64,000 bases of DNA from Bacteroidota bacterium. Lineage in GTDB: Bacteria > Bacteroidota > Bacteroidia > Chitinophagales > Chitinophagaceae. The stretch covers positions 1-64,000 of the forward strand of contig JAUZOE010000015.1 of the NCBI GenBank assembly GCA_030706605.1, written 5' to 3'. The translations under genes and the position numbers were made by a program. Below the pieces are notes generated by a model. The model had not been told where the DNA came from and did not search any database. It saw only the letters and a list, made by a program, of their open reading frames with translations. Positions 32,543-42,694 of this stretch are shown piece by piece (within the stretch, counting starts at the first letter, position 1; every line of letters begins with the position of its first letter).

Positions 32543-34835
32543 TAGGACAACAATATTGATTTCGATTATTACAGTAATATTTATATCATGTAACAGCACT
32601 AAACTGGTTCCCAAAGGAGATGCCTTATATTCCGGGTCAACCTTAAAAATTGAAGATAGTGTCATTTCAGGAAAAGAAAAGAAAAGCATCAATAACCAGG
32701 TAAAAACATTACCACGTCCTTTACCCAACAGCAAATTTTTAGGAATCCCGTTTAAATTATTTTTATACAATCTTGCTGGTGATACATCCAAACATAATTT
32801 CGTCAGTAAATTTTTAAGAAAAGTTGGACAGCCACCGGTTTTATTGAGCCATGTAAATGTAGATTATAATATAAAAGTGCTTCAAAATTATATGGAAAAT
32901 ATTGGCTATTTCCAGGCAGAAGCTACCGGAAACAAAATCGTAAAAAAGAAAAAAGGACATGCTTATTATACAATTACTCCCAGGCAGGTCTACACGATTA
33001 AAAATATAAACTTTAAAACTGACAGCTCCGCTTTAGGAAAGGCAATTAAGAAAACTCAGGCCCAATCAATTCTTCATCCTGATGATCCTTTTAATCTTGA
33101 AGTAATTAAAACAGAGAGGTCACGTATAGATGCTATTTTAAAAGAAGAAGGTTATTATTTTTTTAATCCCGACTTATTAATTATAGATGCTGACAGTACT
33201 ATCGGTGGCCATAAAGTAAATATGGACCTGATGGTAAAAAAGAATACGCCTGCCATTGCACAAAAACCATATATCATTGATAACGTTTTTATTTATCCCA
33301 ACTATCGTCTTAATGCAAATCGACCAGATACTGCCAATGAAGACAAATATTTGTATAAAGGGTATTATATTATAGACCCGGATAAAAAATTTAAACCTCA
33401 ATTATTTCCTGCAATCATGCGTTTTGATTCAGGAGATATTTATAATCGTACAGATCATAATCTTACTCTTAGCAGATTGATCAACCTGGGCGTTTTTAAA
33501 TTTGTAAAAAACCGATTTGAAATTTCTCCCAATAACAAAGCTGATACAGGCAGGCTGAATACCTATTACTACCTTACACCGCTTCCTAAAAAATCTATCC
33601 GTGGAGAAATTTCAGGCAATACAAAATCGAATAATTACCTGGGTTCTTTAATTACATTAACATTTGGCAACCGGAATACTTTTCGGGGAGCCGAGCAATT
33701 GAATATTCATGCTAATGTGGGAAGTGAAGTCCAGTATAGTGGCGATCAAAATGGATTTAATACATACACACTTGGGGGAGGCGTTATTTTCACCATGCCC
33801 AAATTCGTAGTACCGTTTTTTAGATTTAATACCACTAATGCATTTGTTCCTAAAACTAAAATTGAACTGGGGTACGACCTTCTTAACCGCAGAAAATTAT
33901 ATACATTAAATTCTCTTAATGCACAATTAGGCTATGTATGGAAACCCAATATTAAGGTTACCCAGGAATTTAATCCCTTCTCTATAAATTATGTAAAAGC
34001 GATAAACGTAACTTCACTTTATCGTGATAGCATTTTAAATAATCCCATATTAAAACATGCAATTGATACACAATTTGTAGTAGGCTCCAATTATTCCTAC
34101 ACCATAGATCCCTTTGTAAATAGTCAAAAAGGAACTGGTTTTTTCTTTAATGGATTGGCAGATTTTTCAGGAAATATAGCTGGCTTACTAATACCTGAAG
34201 ACCCGTTTACCAAACAGAAACGAATTTTTAATGCTTCCATTTCACAATATATAAAAGCACAGACCGACCTGCGATATTACTGGGAAATGAATGCAAAAAC
34301 CCGGCTGGCCAATCGCCTGATATTGGGCTTTGGTTATCCACATGGAAATTCGCAGCAGTTGCCCTATATCAAACAATTTTATATTGGGGGTAATAATAGT
34401 CTCCGTGCATTCCGAAGCCGCTCCATTGGCCCGGGAACATATAGAGCGCATAATGCAGACAGCAGCAATTTTTTCCCTGATCAGTCGGGAGACATCAAAC
34501 TGGAAATAAATACAGAATTGAGATATAAGTTTAATAATATTTTGGAAGGCGCCATTTTTATAGATGCCGGGAATATCTGGCTTTATAATAAAGACACCTT
34601 AATGCCGGGAGCAAAGTTTTCAAAATATTTCATGAATGAACTGGCAGTAGGTACTGGTGTCGGTTTACGGATCAATCTTTCTATATTACTATTACGGCTT
34701 GATCTTGGGATGCCTTTAAGAGAACCCTGGTTGCCTCTAGGTCAAAGATGGATTCTTAACCAGGTAGATTTTGGAAACAGGGATTGGAGAAGAAAAAATT
34801 TAGTGTTAAACTTAGGTATTGGCTACCCATTTTGA
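32535..34835 (+). CDS. tamL: TamL, lipoprotein BamA/TamA-family barrel
   Basis: A 766-residue Omp85-family protein with a lipoprotein signal (VIFISCNSTKLVPKGDALYSG). POTRA-like repeats cover about residues 120-340 (VYTIKNINFKTD, DDPFNLEVIKTERSRIDAIL), followed by a C-terminal barrel with IKQFYIGGNNSLRAFRSRSIGPGTY (the conserved loop with RGF/RAF-type motif) and a terminal aromatic strand ending GYPF. The lipidated TamA form is typical of Bacteroidota (TamL). It partners the overlapping tamB gene. It is an outer-membrane component that should cooperate with TamB in assembly or lipid export. Confidence 0.93.
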   Translation: MGNRTTILISIITVIFISCNSTKLVPKGDALYSGSTLKIEDSVISGKEKKSINNQVKTLPRPLPNSKFLGIPFKLFLYNLAGDTSKHNFVSKFLRKVGQPPVLLSHVNVDYNIKVLQNYMENIGYFQAEATGNKIVKKKKGHAYYTITPRQVYTIKNINFKTDSSALGKAIKKTQAQSILHPDDPFNLEVIKTERSRIDAILKEEGYYFFNPDLLIIDADSTIGGHKVNMDLMVKKNTPAIAQKPYIIDNVFIYPNYRLNANRPDTANEDKYLYKGYYIIDPDKKFKPQLFPAIMRFDSGDIYNRTDHNLTLSRLINLGVFKFVKNRFEISPNNKADTGRLNTYYYLTPLPKKSIRGEISGNTKSNNYLGSLITLTFGNRNTFRGAEQLNIHANVGSEVQYSGDQNGFNTYTLGGGVIFTMPKFVVPFFRFNTTNAFVPKTKIELGYDLLNRRKLYTLNSLNAQLGYVWKPNIKVTQEFNPFSINYVKAINVTSLYRDSILNNPILKHAIDTQFVVGSNYSYTIDPFVNSQKGTGFFFNGLADFSGNIAGLLIPEDPFTKQKRIFNASISQYIKAQTDLRYYWEMNAKTRLANRLILGFGYPHGNSQQLPYIKQFYIGGNNSLRAFRSRSIGPGTYRAHNADSSNFFPDQSGDIKLEINTELRYKFNNILEGAIFIDAGNIWLYNKDTLMPGAKFSKYFMNELAVGTGVGLRINLSILLLRLDLGMPLREPWLPLGQRWILNQVDFGNRDWRRKNLVLNLGIGYPF

Positions 34836-34857
34836 TTTTTTTTGAATAATTTCAGGT

Positions 34858-35379
34858 ATGATAAAAGCAAAATTAACCGCTATTGCATTTATGGGTCTTG
34901 TCTTTTTTAGTTGCAATTCCAATGATAATGGAAAAGAAGAAGTGATTAATGAAGAAGTTCAGGATACTCTTTCCTCTTCTGGCAACTCGTCAGATTCATT
35001 GCAAAAAATAATTAACCGTCCCTTGATATGGTCCGTTGAAAGCGGGAAAAATAATGAAAAGGAAAAACTTAAAAAGCCCGAAGATGTAAAACTGGACACT
35101 TTCTCTTCTGTTCATCTCATCCAACTGATCAATAATAATTACCCCGATGTACAACTTGAACTAGAAAAAATTTCTCACGATACGATGTATGTAAAAATCC
35201 CGGACAGCAAAAAGCTAACAGAAGAAATGGGAAGCACCGGCGCTGAAAATTATATGGCTTCCGCCACTTATACATTGACCGAATTAAAGAATGTAAAATT
35301 TATAAACTTTGCAATGAAAATAGGAGACCATGCAGGACCAGGCGTTTTTAGCCGGGAAGATTTCCAAAAATTTCGCTGA
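34858..35379 (+). CDS. Hypothetical lipoprotein downstream of tamBL
   Basis: A 173-residue lipoprotein (lipobox VFFSC), acidic after the lipid site (NDNGKEEVINEEVQD). A compact C-terminal domain contains LDTFSSVHLIQLINNNYPDVQLELEKISHDTMYVKIPDS and AENYMASATYTLTELKNVKFINFAMKIGDHAGPGVFSREDF. The latter resembles the GerMN-like pattern in which a small sum of parts ends in a conserved polar motif, but I would not assign it. It is 22 bp after tamL, so co-transcribed, which suggests a helper of that system. The terminator at 35441 follows. Confidence 0.68.
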   Translation: MIKAKLTAIAFMGLVFFSCNSNDNGKEEVINEEVQDTLSSSGNSSDSLQKIINRPLIWSVESGKNNEKEKLKKPEDVKLDTFSSVHLIQLINNNYPDVQLELEKISHDTMYVKIPDSKKLTEEMGSTGAENYMASATYTLTELKNVKFINFAMKIGDHAGPGVFSREDFQKFR

Positions 35380-35440
35380 TGCCTGATTTATGTGAAAATA
35401 AGTAAATGGTTAACCCTATTTTTATACACAAACAAATTAG

Positions 35441-35472
35441 TAATAGCCCATGGTTTAAACCGTGGGCTATTA
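35441..35472. terminator. Intrinsic terminator after the tamBL unit
   Basis: TAATAGCCCA and TGGGCTATTA flank GGTTTAAACC with one mismatch pair, giving an almost perfect 16-bp stem. It lies 62 bp after the lipoprotein stop and is the first strong hairpin after the tamB-tamL-lipoprotein run. A short AT tail follows. Confidence 0.8.
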
Positions 35473-35596
35473 TATTAAACATCAGATTAAGCCACCAGTT
35501 TTAATAGTTTATTTTTTCTGAATTGAAAAAATATATAACTATTTTATAGGAAGATTGGTTAATTAAAGTTTTAGTTTTGGTATCAATAAAATTGCC

Positions 35597-37225
35597 ATGA
35601 ACATAGAGATGAATAAAAATGAGGATGCTAATAAAATGGGGTGGGGCCATCTCAAAAGAATATTCGAAAAAATAGAAGAAGGCGGAGGAAAAAAAGCAAT
35701 TCAAAAACAAAGAGAAAGAAATAAATTAACCGCCAGGGAAAGAATTGCGTACCTCCTGGACAAGAATCACCCATTTCTTGAGATAGGCGCTTTTGCAGGA
35801 TATGGAATGTATGAAGAATATGGCGGATGTCCGGCAGGAGGAGTGGTTGCTGGCGTCGGTTATGTAAAAGGCAAACAATGTGTGATAGTTGCCAACGATC
35901 AAACTGTAAAAGCCGGAGCCTGGTTTCCCATTACAGCAAAGAAAAATCTCCGCATGCAGGAGATTGCTATGGAAAATAATTTGCCCATAATTTATCTGGT
36001 AGATAGTGCCGGCGTTTTCCTGCCTATGCAGGATGAAATCTTTCCTGACAAAGAACATTTCGGACGTATCTTTCGCAATAATTCAAAAATGAGCGCTATG
36101 GGCATCACCCAGATTGCTGCCCTAATGGGGCCTTGTGTTGCAGGTGGCGCTTATTTGCCCATAATGAGTGATGAGACATTGATGGTAGAAGGGAATAGCT
36201 CAATATTCTTAGCCGGACCTTATTTGGTGAAAGCTGCCATTGGAGAAATTACCGATAATGAAACCCTTGGTGGCGCAGAAACCCATACAGAAATAAGCGG
36301 CATTGCAGACTATAAATTTAAAAACGAAGAGGAATGTCTTGACCACGTTAAAAATATTATTTCCAAAATAGGAGATTTTCCAAAAGCAGGTTTCAATCGA
36401 ATAGAACCTGCTTCGCCTGCGAAAGACCCTTCCGAAGTTTACAGCATTTTTCCTGAAAGAAATCTGAAGCCCTATGATATGCATGAAATTATTGATTGCA
36501 TTGTTGATGCTTCTTCATTTTATGAATTTAAAGAAGGATATGGCAAAACCATTATCTGCGGCTATGCCCGCATTGATGGATGGGCTGTCGGCATTGTAGC
36601 CAATCAACGATTAAATATTAAAAACAAAAAAGGAGAAATACAAATGGGCGGAGTCATTTATAATGACAGCGCCGACAAGGGGGCAAGATTCGTAATGAAT
36701 TGTAACCAGAAAAAAATTCCGCTCATATTTTTACAGGATATTACCGGGTTCATGGTGGGCAGCAGAAGTGAACATGCAGGCATCATAAAAGATGGTGCTA
36801 AAATGGTAAATGCAGTAGCTAATTCAGTTGTTCCCAAAATCACATTTATACTAGGAAATTCTTATGGCGCAGGAAATTATGCCATGTGCGGAAAAGCCTA
36901 TGACCCAAGATTTATTTATGCCTGGCCATCTGCAAAAATTGCTGTTATGGGTGGCGAACAGGCAGCAAAAACTTTATGGCAAATAGAAGCAGCTTCTTTA
37001 AAGGCTAAAGGAAAAGAAATTACCCCCGAATATGAAAACCAATTTTTAAGGAAGATGACTGATAAATACGCCTCTCAAACTTCTGCATTATATGCCGCAT
37101 CCCGTTTATGGGTTGATGCCATTATTGATCCTAAAGAAACCAGGAATATTATTTCTGAAAATCTTGCCGCAGCTAACCATAATCCCCATACAGCCGAATT
37201 TAGAACCGGGGTATTCCAGGTTTAA
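35597..37225 (+). CDS. Acyl-CoA carboxylase beta (carboxyltransferase) subunit
   Basis: A 542-residue biotin-dependent carboxyltransferase of the propionyl/methylcrotonyl-CoA carboxylase beta type. N-half: KLTARERIAYLLDKNHPFLEIGAF, VIVANDQTVKAGAWFPITAKK and GPCVAGGAYLPIMSDE (oxyanion loop GG). C-half: GGVIYNDSADKGARFVMNCNQ, PLIFLQDITGFMVGSRSEHAGIIKDGAKM and AWPSAKIAVMGGEQAA. It moves CO2 from carboxybiotin to an acyl-CoA. The KLTARERI and EHAGIIK motifs fit the MccB group (leucine or terpenoid breakdown) somewhat better than PccB, but I leave the substrate open. No biotin-carrying alpha subunit is adjacent. TAGTTTTG at 35572 is a likely -7 element. Confidence 0.9.
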   Translation: MNIEMNKNEDANKMGWGHLKRIFEKIEEGGGKKAIQKQRERNKLTARERIAYLLDKNHPFLEIGAFAGYGMYEEYGGCPAGGVVAGVGYVKGKQCVIVANDQTVKAGAWFPITAKKNLRMQEIAMENNLPIIYLVDSAGVFLPMQDEIFPDKEHFGRIFRNNSKMSAMGITQIAALMGPCVAGGAYLPIMSDETLMVEGNSSIFLAGPYLVKAAIGEITDNETLGGAETHTEISGIADYKFKNEEECLDHVKNIISKIGDFPKAGFNRIEPASPAKDPSEVYSIFPERNLKPYDMHEIIDCIVDASSFYEFKEGYGKTIICGYARIDGWAVGIVANQRLNIKNKKGEIQMGGVIYNDSADKGARFVMNCNQKKIPLIFLQDITGFMVGSRSEHAGIIKDGAKMVNAVANSVVPKITFILGNSYGAGNYAMCGKAYDPRFIYAWPSAKIAVMGGEQAAKTLWQIEAASLKAKGKEITPEYENQFLRKMTDKYASQTSALYAASRLWVDAIIDPKETRNIISENLAAANHNPHTAEFRTGVFQV

Positions 37226-37310
37226 TTTTTCTTTATTTTTAAAAAGAAAAAGTATATTTCTAAACTAAAGCATAACCAAATTACTAAATTCATTTCTTCA
37301 TTTATTATCA

Positions 37311-37787
37311 ATGAAACAAAATATAATCAATATTTATACCGACGGATCTTCGCGTGGAAACCCCGGCCCTGGAGGTTATGGCGTAGTGATGATTTGGGGA
37401 AATATAAAAAAAGAATTATCACAGGGATACAGGCTTACTACCAATAACCGTATGGAATTAATGGCGGTAATTGCCGCTTTGGAAGCATTGAAGAAAAATG
37501 AACTTGACTTAATGATTTACTCAGATAGTAATTATGTGGTAAAAGCAGTAATGCAGGGCTGGCTTAATAAATGGATAAAAACCAATTTTAAAGGCGGTAT
37601 TAAAAACAGTGATTTATGGCTGAGGTACCATGCACTCTCAAAAATGCATAAAATTCATTTTACCTGGGTAAAAGGTCATGCAGAAAATGCAATGAACAAT
37701 CGATGTGATGAACTGGCAACAGAGGCTGCCGATGGGAAAAATTTGTTGGCAGATGAAGGGTATGAAGCGGTAATCAAAAAAAACTAA
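37311..37787 (+). CDS. rnhA: Ribonuclease HI
   Basis: A 158-residue RNase HI that cleaves RNA in RNA-DNA hybrids. All four catalytic acids are visible in context: IYTDGSSRGNPGPGGYG (Asp), NNRMELMAVIAALEAL (Glu), MIYSDSNYVVKAV (Asp), and WVKGHAENAMNNRCDELA (His then Asp). The basic handle region WLNKWIKTNFKGGIKNSDLW is present, as in E. coli-type enzymes. Length is normal (about 155). It stands alone between the carboxylase and the DUF6580 gene. Confidence 0.97.
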   Translation: MKQNIINIYTDGSSRGNPGPGGYGVVMIWGNIKKELSQGYRLTTNNRMELMAVIAALEALKKNELDLMIYSDSNYVVKAVMQGWLNKWIKTNFKGGIKNSDLWLRYHALSKMHKIHFTWVKGHAENAMNNRCDELATEAADGKNLLADEGYEAVIKKN

Positions 37788-37871
37788 GCATATCCTGTTT
37801 GAATAGGCATTTGCTGTAACTAGAAATAGATTTAAAAAATTATATTTCTTACTTTTGCCAAAATACTCAGC

Positions 37872-38447
37872 ATGAAAATTAGCAAACAGATATTAGGCAG
37901 CTTTATATTACTAATCATTATTGCCTCTCTTTATAGAATTATGCCGGGACGCCCTTATGGTTTTGCCCCTCAGATTGCTATGGCTATTTTTGGTGGAGCT
38001 ATTATTAAAGATAAAAAATTAGCATTTATACTTCCACTCTTATCGATGTTTGTTTCAGATTCATTGTATCAATTATTATTCATCAATGGAGTGGGTAATA
38101 TCCCCGGTTTTTATGAAGGTCAGCTCATGAACTACTTATTATTTGCCGGACTTACTGTATTTGGATTTTTCATTAAAAACTTAAATGTCAAAAGTATTGC
38201 GTTAGCTTCCCTTACTGCCCCCACAGCTTATTTTTTAATCTCCAACTTTTTGGTGTGGATCAGTTCTTCACCATTGGCAGGCCTGCAGAGACCTAAAACT
38301 TTCAGTGGACTATTATTGTGTTACAGTGATGGGTTGCCTTTTTATCCCTGGAGTGTTGCGGCTACTTTTGTTTTCTCTGCTGTTTTATTTGGAAGTTTTT
38401 ATTTTATGACCAAGCCATCAAAAAAATTAGCTACTACCCAAAAGTAG
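37872..38447 (+). CDS. DUF6580-family integral membrane protein
   Basis: A 191-residue membrane protein with about six helices and the DUF6580 features YRIMPGRPYGFAPQIAMAIFGGAIIKDKKLAFILPLLSMFVSD at the start, and WISSSPLAGLQRPKTFSGLLLCYSDGLPFYPWSVAATFVFSAVLFG near the end. The family is annotated as a putative transporter and resembles ECF-type substrate-binding components, but no substrate is established. A TACTTTTG -7 element at 37850-37857 predicts a very short leader. It is not part of an obvious vitamin locus here. Confidence 0.82.
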   Translation: MKISKQILGSFILLIIIASLYRIMPGRPYGFAPQIAMAIFGGAIIKDKKLAFILPLLSMFVSDSLYQLLFINGVGNIPGFYEGQLMNYLLFAGLTVFGFFIKNLNVKSIALASLTAPTAYFLISNFLVWISSSPLAGLQRPKTFSGLLLCYSDGLPFYPWSVAATFVFSAVLFGSFYFMTKPSKKLATTQK

Positions 38448-38530
38448 TTATTGATAGATTAGTGAGAATGGAAGATAAGTTGATTGCTGAATATCAATTC
38501 CGGCTATTTGATGTCTGATCCTCTCAACAA

Positions 38531-38890
38531 ATGGCACATCACAATCAAACAGGATTTCTTGGCGAAAAAATGGCTGAAGAATATCTTCTGCAAAAAGGCT
38601 TTTTAATACTTCATCAAAACTGGCGTCATGGCCATTGGGAAGTAGATTTCATAGCTTCATTAAACAATACCTTACATTTTATAGAAGTAAAGACGAGGAG
38701 AACAAAAAAATTTGGTTATCCCGAAGAAGATGTTACCAAAAAAAAGATAACCAATCTTATTAATGCTTCAGAAGAATATTTATATCTAAATCCAGAATGG
38801 AAGAATATTCAATTTGATATTTTATCCATCAACTTATTAAAAAATCAACCTCCTGCATTTTTCTTTATAGAAGATATATATATTTCTTAA
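38531..38890 (+). CDS. YraN family (UPF0102) putative endonuclease-like protein
   Basis: A 119-residue protein of the YraN/UPF0102 family, with a PD-(D/E)XK nuclease-like core: GFLGEKMAEEYLLQKGFLILHQNWRHGHWEVDFIASLNNTLHFIEVKTR. The catalytic pattern E-x-D...E-V-K is intact (WEVDFI and FIEVKTR). The biological role is unproven; homologues are often near DNA-repair or ribosomal genes. Length is normal. It is followed by the large T9SS protein on the same strand after a 78-bp gap. Confidence 0.92.
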   Translation: MAHHNQTGFLGEKMAEEYLLQKGFLILHQNWRHGHWEVDFIASLNNTLHFIEVKTRRTKKFGYPEEDVTKKKITNLINASEEYLYLNPEWKNIQFDILSINLLKNQPPAFFFIEDIYIS

Positions 38891-38968
38891 TTTTAAGAAA
38901 TATTTGAAAGAGCCAATATCATTGCAATTTTACGTCTGACCAATATTTATATAATACCGACTTTTCTT

Positions 38969-41900
38969 ATGAAAAGAATTTTATCTACATTTTTCCTATT
39001 TCTTTTTATTAGCCCGTTTGCTTTGTGCCAGGTGCATCCTGTTGAAATCCTCAAAGGAAATCTTACGGGCATAAGTGAACAACTCAGAAACTTACCTACC
39101 TCATCCAAAGGAAAGATTAAAGAAAAAGAAGAGGATGAGCGTATTAATAAAAGAGTGAAATTTAATGTGGATAATGCCAATGCAAAATCTGCTGATGGAG
39201 CCTTACAACGTATTCAGTCTATTTCGGGAATACAAAAAACAACTTCAACCTCACCTGAAATCACCTTCAACGGAAACAGCCAGGCAGATAATAATGCATT
39301 AGGACTGGCAGTTGTTCCTCCGGACCCTGTAATGGCAGCAGGGCCAAACAACGTAGTACAGATGATCAATTTATGCCATAGTGTTTTTGACAAATCGGGA
39401 ACCAGGATTAGTGGGCCTGTTAAATTCAGTTCAATAGCTCCCGGTGCCACTGATAACGGAGACCCGATTGTGATTTATGATAACCTGGCAGACCGTTGGG
39501 TGTTAATGCAATTTTCTGATGTATTAACAGGAGATGATAAATTAATTATTTGTGTTTCTAAAACAAATGATCCCGCAGGCGCTTATTACATATATACCTT
39601 TCCATTCACCAATATATTGCCAGATTATCCACATATCGCTGTTTGGAATAACAGTTATGTTATCACGACACATGAGTTCAACTCTCCTTCAGGTTCGGGA
39701 TATGTCGGGCAGGGCTTTTATGCTGTTGACCGGGCCAAGATGTTAGCAGGATTTCCTACCTCTACCCTGATACGATTTAGCGTAAGCAATGATGGTGGCA
39801 ATTTGCCAGCATCAATAGAAGGCATGAAAACACCTGAACCGAATTCACCTACAATGTTTTTTACTTGGGATTCTGATGAAACAGGAGCGGCAACAGACCG
39901 CCTGCAAGTGCGAACTATGAATGTGGATTTTGATAACCCGGCATCTTCCACTCTAAGCAGTCCTGTTATTCTGAATACTTCAGCATTTGACGGAAGATCA
40001 CCATCAGTTGCCGGAGCCATAGAACAATCAGGATCATCAAATGATTTAGATGCCATTGCAGACAGAATGATGAGCCGTGTAGTTTATCGCAGATTTGATA
40101 ATTATGAATCGGTAGTAATGAATTATACGGTAAACATTAGTGGTGTAAATCCAACAAAAGACTCTACCTACCAAAGCGCAATACGCTGGTATGAATTAAG
40201 AAGAAGTACGCCTGCTTCCCCCTGGACAATTTATCAACAATCAACTTATGCACCTGATGTTATTGACCCTGTAAATGGATTCAATAATTGGATGGGCTCT
40301 ATCGATATTAATCAAAAAGGAAATATTGGAATTGCCTACAGCCGGTCGGGAAAAACAGGATTCCCGGACCTATACTATGCGATAAGAAAAAACACGGATG
40401 CACTCTCTACTATGGAGCCACAGCAGGTATTTTATGCATCAGAAGGTTCACAAACTTCTTCCAGTCATCGCTGGGGTGACTATTCGTCTATGAATATAGA
40501 TCCCGCTGATGATGAATCTTTCTGGTTTACCGGTGAATATTATCCATCTACCACTTCTACCGGATTTAGAACAAGGATAGGAAAATTTTTAATTACAGAC
40601 ACATCTGCAACTCCCACGGTGCATTTTAAATTTGGTGGTACCATTGCAAGATTATCGGAAATAACCAATTTAACAAGCGGTTCATCCTGTATTACCTATA
40701 AAGATTACCCCATAACACTGGTAGTAGATCAGGCTCCTTCTCAACCTGCAACAATTTCATTGAGTGCAAGTGGAACAGCTACACAGGGTGTAGATTATGA
40801 TCTTATTTACGCCTCTCCATTAACATTGAGTGCTGGTAATTTATCTCAACAAATCACTTTGAGAGTTTATGATGCAGCACAAAGTGAACCAGATAAATTT
40901 ATTGATCTTTCTTATTCAATAAATGCAAACGGTGGAAATGCGGTAGCTGCAGCTTATAATCAAAAAAATCGTATAACTATAATTGGTAAAGCTGCCATAG
41001 ATCCCTTAAATTTTGTAACCCCTGTCTATGGAACACCTACTACTATTTTTTCAGATAATTTTGATACAGTTACTACCAGTTTGGGTGCCTGGAAGGAACA
41101 GGTTATAAATACTGCAACCGGTAATGTCAATCATTTTAAAGTAGGAACTAATGCAGGGAATGGATTCAGTAATCAAGCGCTTTATATCTCCAATAATGAT
41201 GATACTATTAAATATAGCAATACTGCAAGTGGCACACTAATATTAAGAGCTGTTTCTCCAATTATCAATGCGACTGGTAAGGAAAAAATTTCTGTCTCAT
41301 TTAAATATAAGTGCCTGGGCGAAACCCCTGCTGTTGATTACGGCTCTTTATATTATTCAACCGACGGAGGAACCACCTGGACGGAAGCTGATCCCAATAA
41401 TAAACTTATTTCAAATACTACTGTTGTAACTAAAACCATAAATCTACCCCCTGATGCTGATAATGCATCTAATTTGCAAATTGCTTTCCAATGGAAAAAT
41501 GACAACTCAACGCAAAACCAACCTCCATTAGGTGTTGATTCAGTAGTGGTAAACGGTACTCCTGTTTTTTATAACTCTGCTATTCAGACAGCAATAAATA
41601 CAAGTACTATAGGCACTTTCAGCCTGGGACCATCACAAACGGTATCTTTTATTGATACTGCTTCTAATAAAATAATGGCTACTATAATTAATAATTCCTC
41701 CTTTAATTTTGGCTGTACAAAAGTAGAAGTTGACCGTGCCGGAACAAGCGCTGTTAATTTCAATACCACTAATGCTTCAGAAAGAGTAGCTTCCAAAACT
41801 TTTAAAATTACACCGCAATTTAACAACCCAACAGCCTCCTACACGCTTCGCCTTTATTATACCGAAGCAGAAATCGCCGGATGGGAAGCTGCTACAGGAC

Positions 41901-42646
41901 TAAACAGGAGCCAGATTCAACTTGTAAAAGTTGATGGCAACAACAGGATTCAAGACGTTACCCCTGCTAATCAAACCAGTTACAGTTATTCAATCAATAG
42001 CACTACACCTTCCTCCCTGGGATCAGATGGAATTATTTATGAACACACGTTTGCATCTAATAGCTTGCTAGCCGGGTTGGGTATCGGCACTCCCCCCACT
42101 TTGTTAGCAGTACCAATCACTCTTTTAGAATTCAGCGGTATATATCAAAAAAATAAGGGTAACCTACTATCCTGGAAGGTTACCAACCAGCTAAATGTAA
42201 ATTTATATGAATTAGAATCTTCAACAGATGGAATCCATTTTAAAGGAACCGGTACTGTGACTCCAATCAATACAAATAACGGGGACATTTCCTATGATTA
42301 CCTGGATCAGAATTATGTGCAGGGCGATAATTTTTACCGGTTAAAAACCTCATATAATAACGGAACCTTCGAATATTCTTCTATTGTATTGATCAATGTG
42401 AATGATAATGGAAATAGCATCATTATTTATCCCAACCCGGTAAATGACATACTATTTTTGAATTATAAAGGCACCTCAAAAGATATAAAAATCCAGGTGA
42501 TTGATGCTACTGGCAGAACCGTATACATGTCCAAAACAATCGTCAATAACCCTTTAAAAATCCCAGTTCACAATCTAAGTCCGGGAGAGTATATTTTAAG
42601 AGTTTATGACGCGACAGGAGTATACAGCACTAAGTTTATCAGGTGA
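38969..42646 (+). CDS. Large secreted protein with T9SS type A sorting domain
   Basis: A 1225-residue protein with a Sec signal (FFLFLFISPFALC), a propeptide-like charged region, and a beta-propeller-like domain (about 105-530; VVPPDPVMAAGPNNVVQMIN, NLADRWVLMQFSD). A Calx-beta-like segment follows (FKFGGTIARLSEITNLTSGSSC, SASGTATQGVDYDLIY). Next are a jelly-roll or choice-of-anchor region (SDNFDTVTTSLGAWKEQV, GSLYYSTDGGTTWTEADPN) and a C-terminal type IX sorting domain (IIIYPNPVNDILFLNYKG, GEYILRVYDATGVYSTKFIR). It should be exported through T9SS and attached to the cell surface or released. No protease or glycosidase active site is evident; adhesion or substrate binding is likely. Confidence 0.9.
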   Translation: MKRILSTFFLFLFISPFALCQVHPVEILKGNLTGISEQLRNLPTSSKGKIKEKEEDERINKRVKFNVDNANAKSADGALQRIQSISGIQKTTSTSPEITFNGNSQADNNALGLAVVPPDPVMAAGPNNVVQMINLCHSVFDKSGTRISGPVKFSSIAPGATDNGDPIVIYDNLADRWVLMQFSDVLTGDDKLIICVSKTNDPAGAYYIYTFPFTNILPDYPHIAVWNNSYVITTHEFNSPSGSGYVGQGFYAVDRAKMLAGFPTSTLIRFSVSNDGGNLPASIEGMKTPEPNSPTMFFTWDSDETGAATDRLQVRTMNVDFDNPASSTLSSPVILNTSAFDGRSPSVAGAIEQSGSSNDLDAIADRMMSRVVYRRFDNYESVVMNYTVNISGVNPTKDSTYQSAIRWYELRRSTPASPWTIYQQSTYAPDVIDPVNGFNNWMGSIDINQKGNIGIAYSRSGKTGFPDLYYAIRKNTDALSTMEPQQVFYASEGSQTSSSHRWGDYSSMNIDPADDESFWFTGEYYPSTTSTGFRTRIGKFLITDTSATPTVHFKFGGTIARLSEITNLTSGSSCITYKDYPITLVVDQAPSQPATISLSASGTATQGVDYDLIYASPLTLSAGNLSQQITLRVYDAAQSEPDKFIDLSYSINANGGNAVAAAYNQKNRITIIGKAAIDPLNFVTPVYGTPTTIFSDNFDTVTTSLGAWKEQVINTATGNVNHFKVGTNAGNGFSNQALYISNNDDTIKYSNTASGTLILRAVSPIINATGKEKISVSFKYKCLGETPAVDYGSLYYSTDGGTTWTEADPNNKLISNTTVVTKTINLPPDADNASNLQIAFQWKNDNSTQNQPPLGVDSVVVNGTPVFYNSAIQTAINTSTIGTFSLGPSQTVSFIDTASNKIMATIINNSSFNFGCTKVEVDRAGTSAVNFNTTNASERVASKTFKITPQFNNPTASYTLRLYYTEAEIAGWEAATGLNRSQIQLVKVDGNNRIQDVTPANQTSYSYSINSTTPSSLGSDGIIYEHTFASNSLLAGLGIGTPPTLLAVPITLLEFSGIYQKNKGNLLSWKVTNQLNVNLYELESSTDGIHFKGTGTVTPINTNNGDISYDYLDQNYVQGDNFYRLKTSYNNGTFEYSSIVLINVNDNGNSIIIYPNPVNDILFLNYKGTSKDIKIQVIDATGRTVYMSKTIVNNPLKIPVHNLSPGEYILRVYDATGVYSTKFIR

Positions 42647-42694
42647 ATGATGAATCCAATCTAAATTCACCATTTTAAGACAGGTTATTATTTT

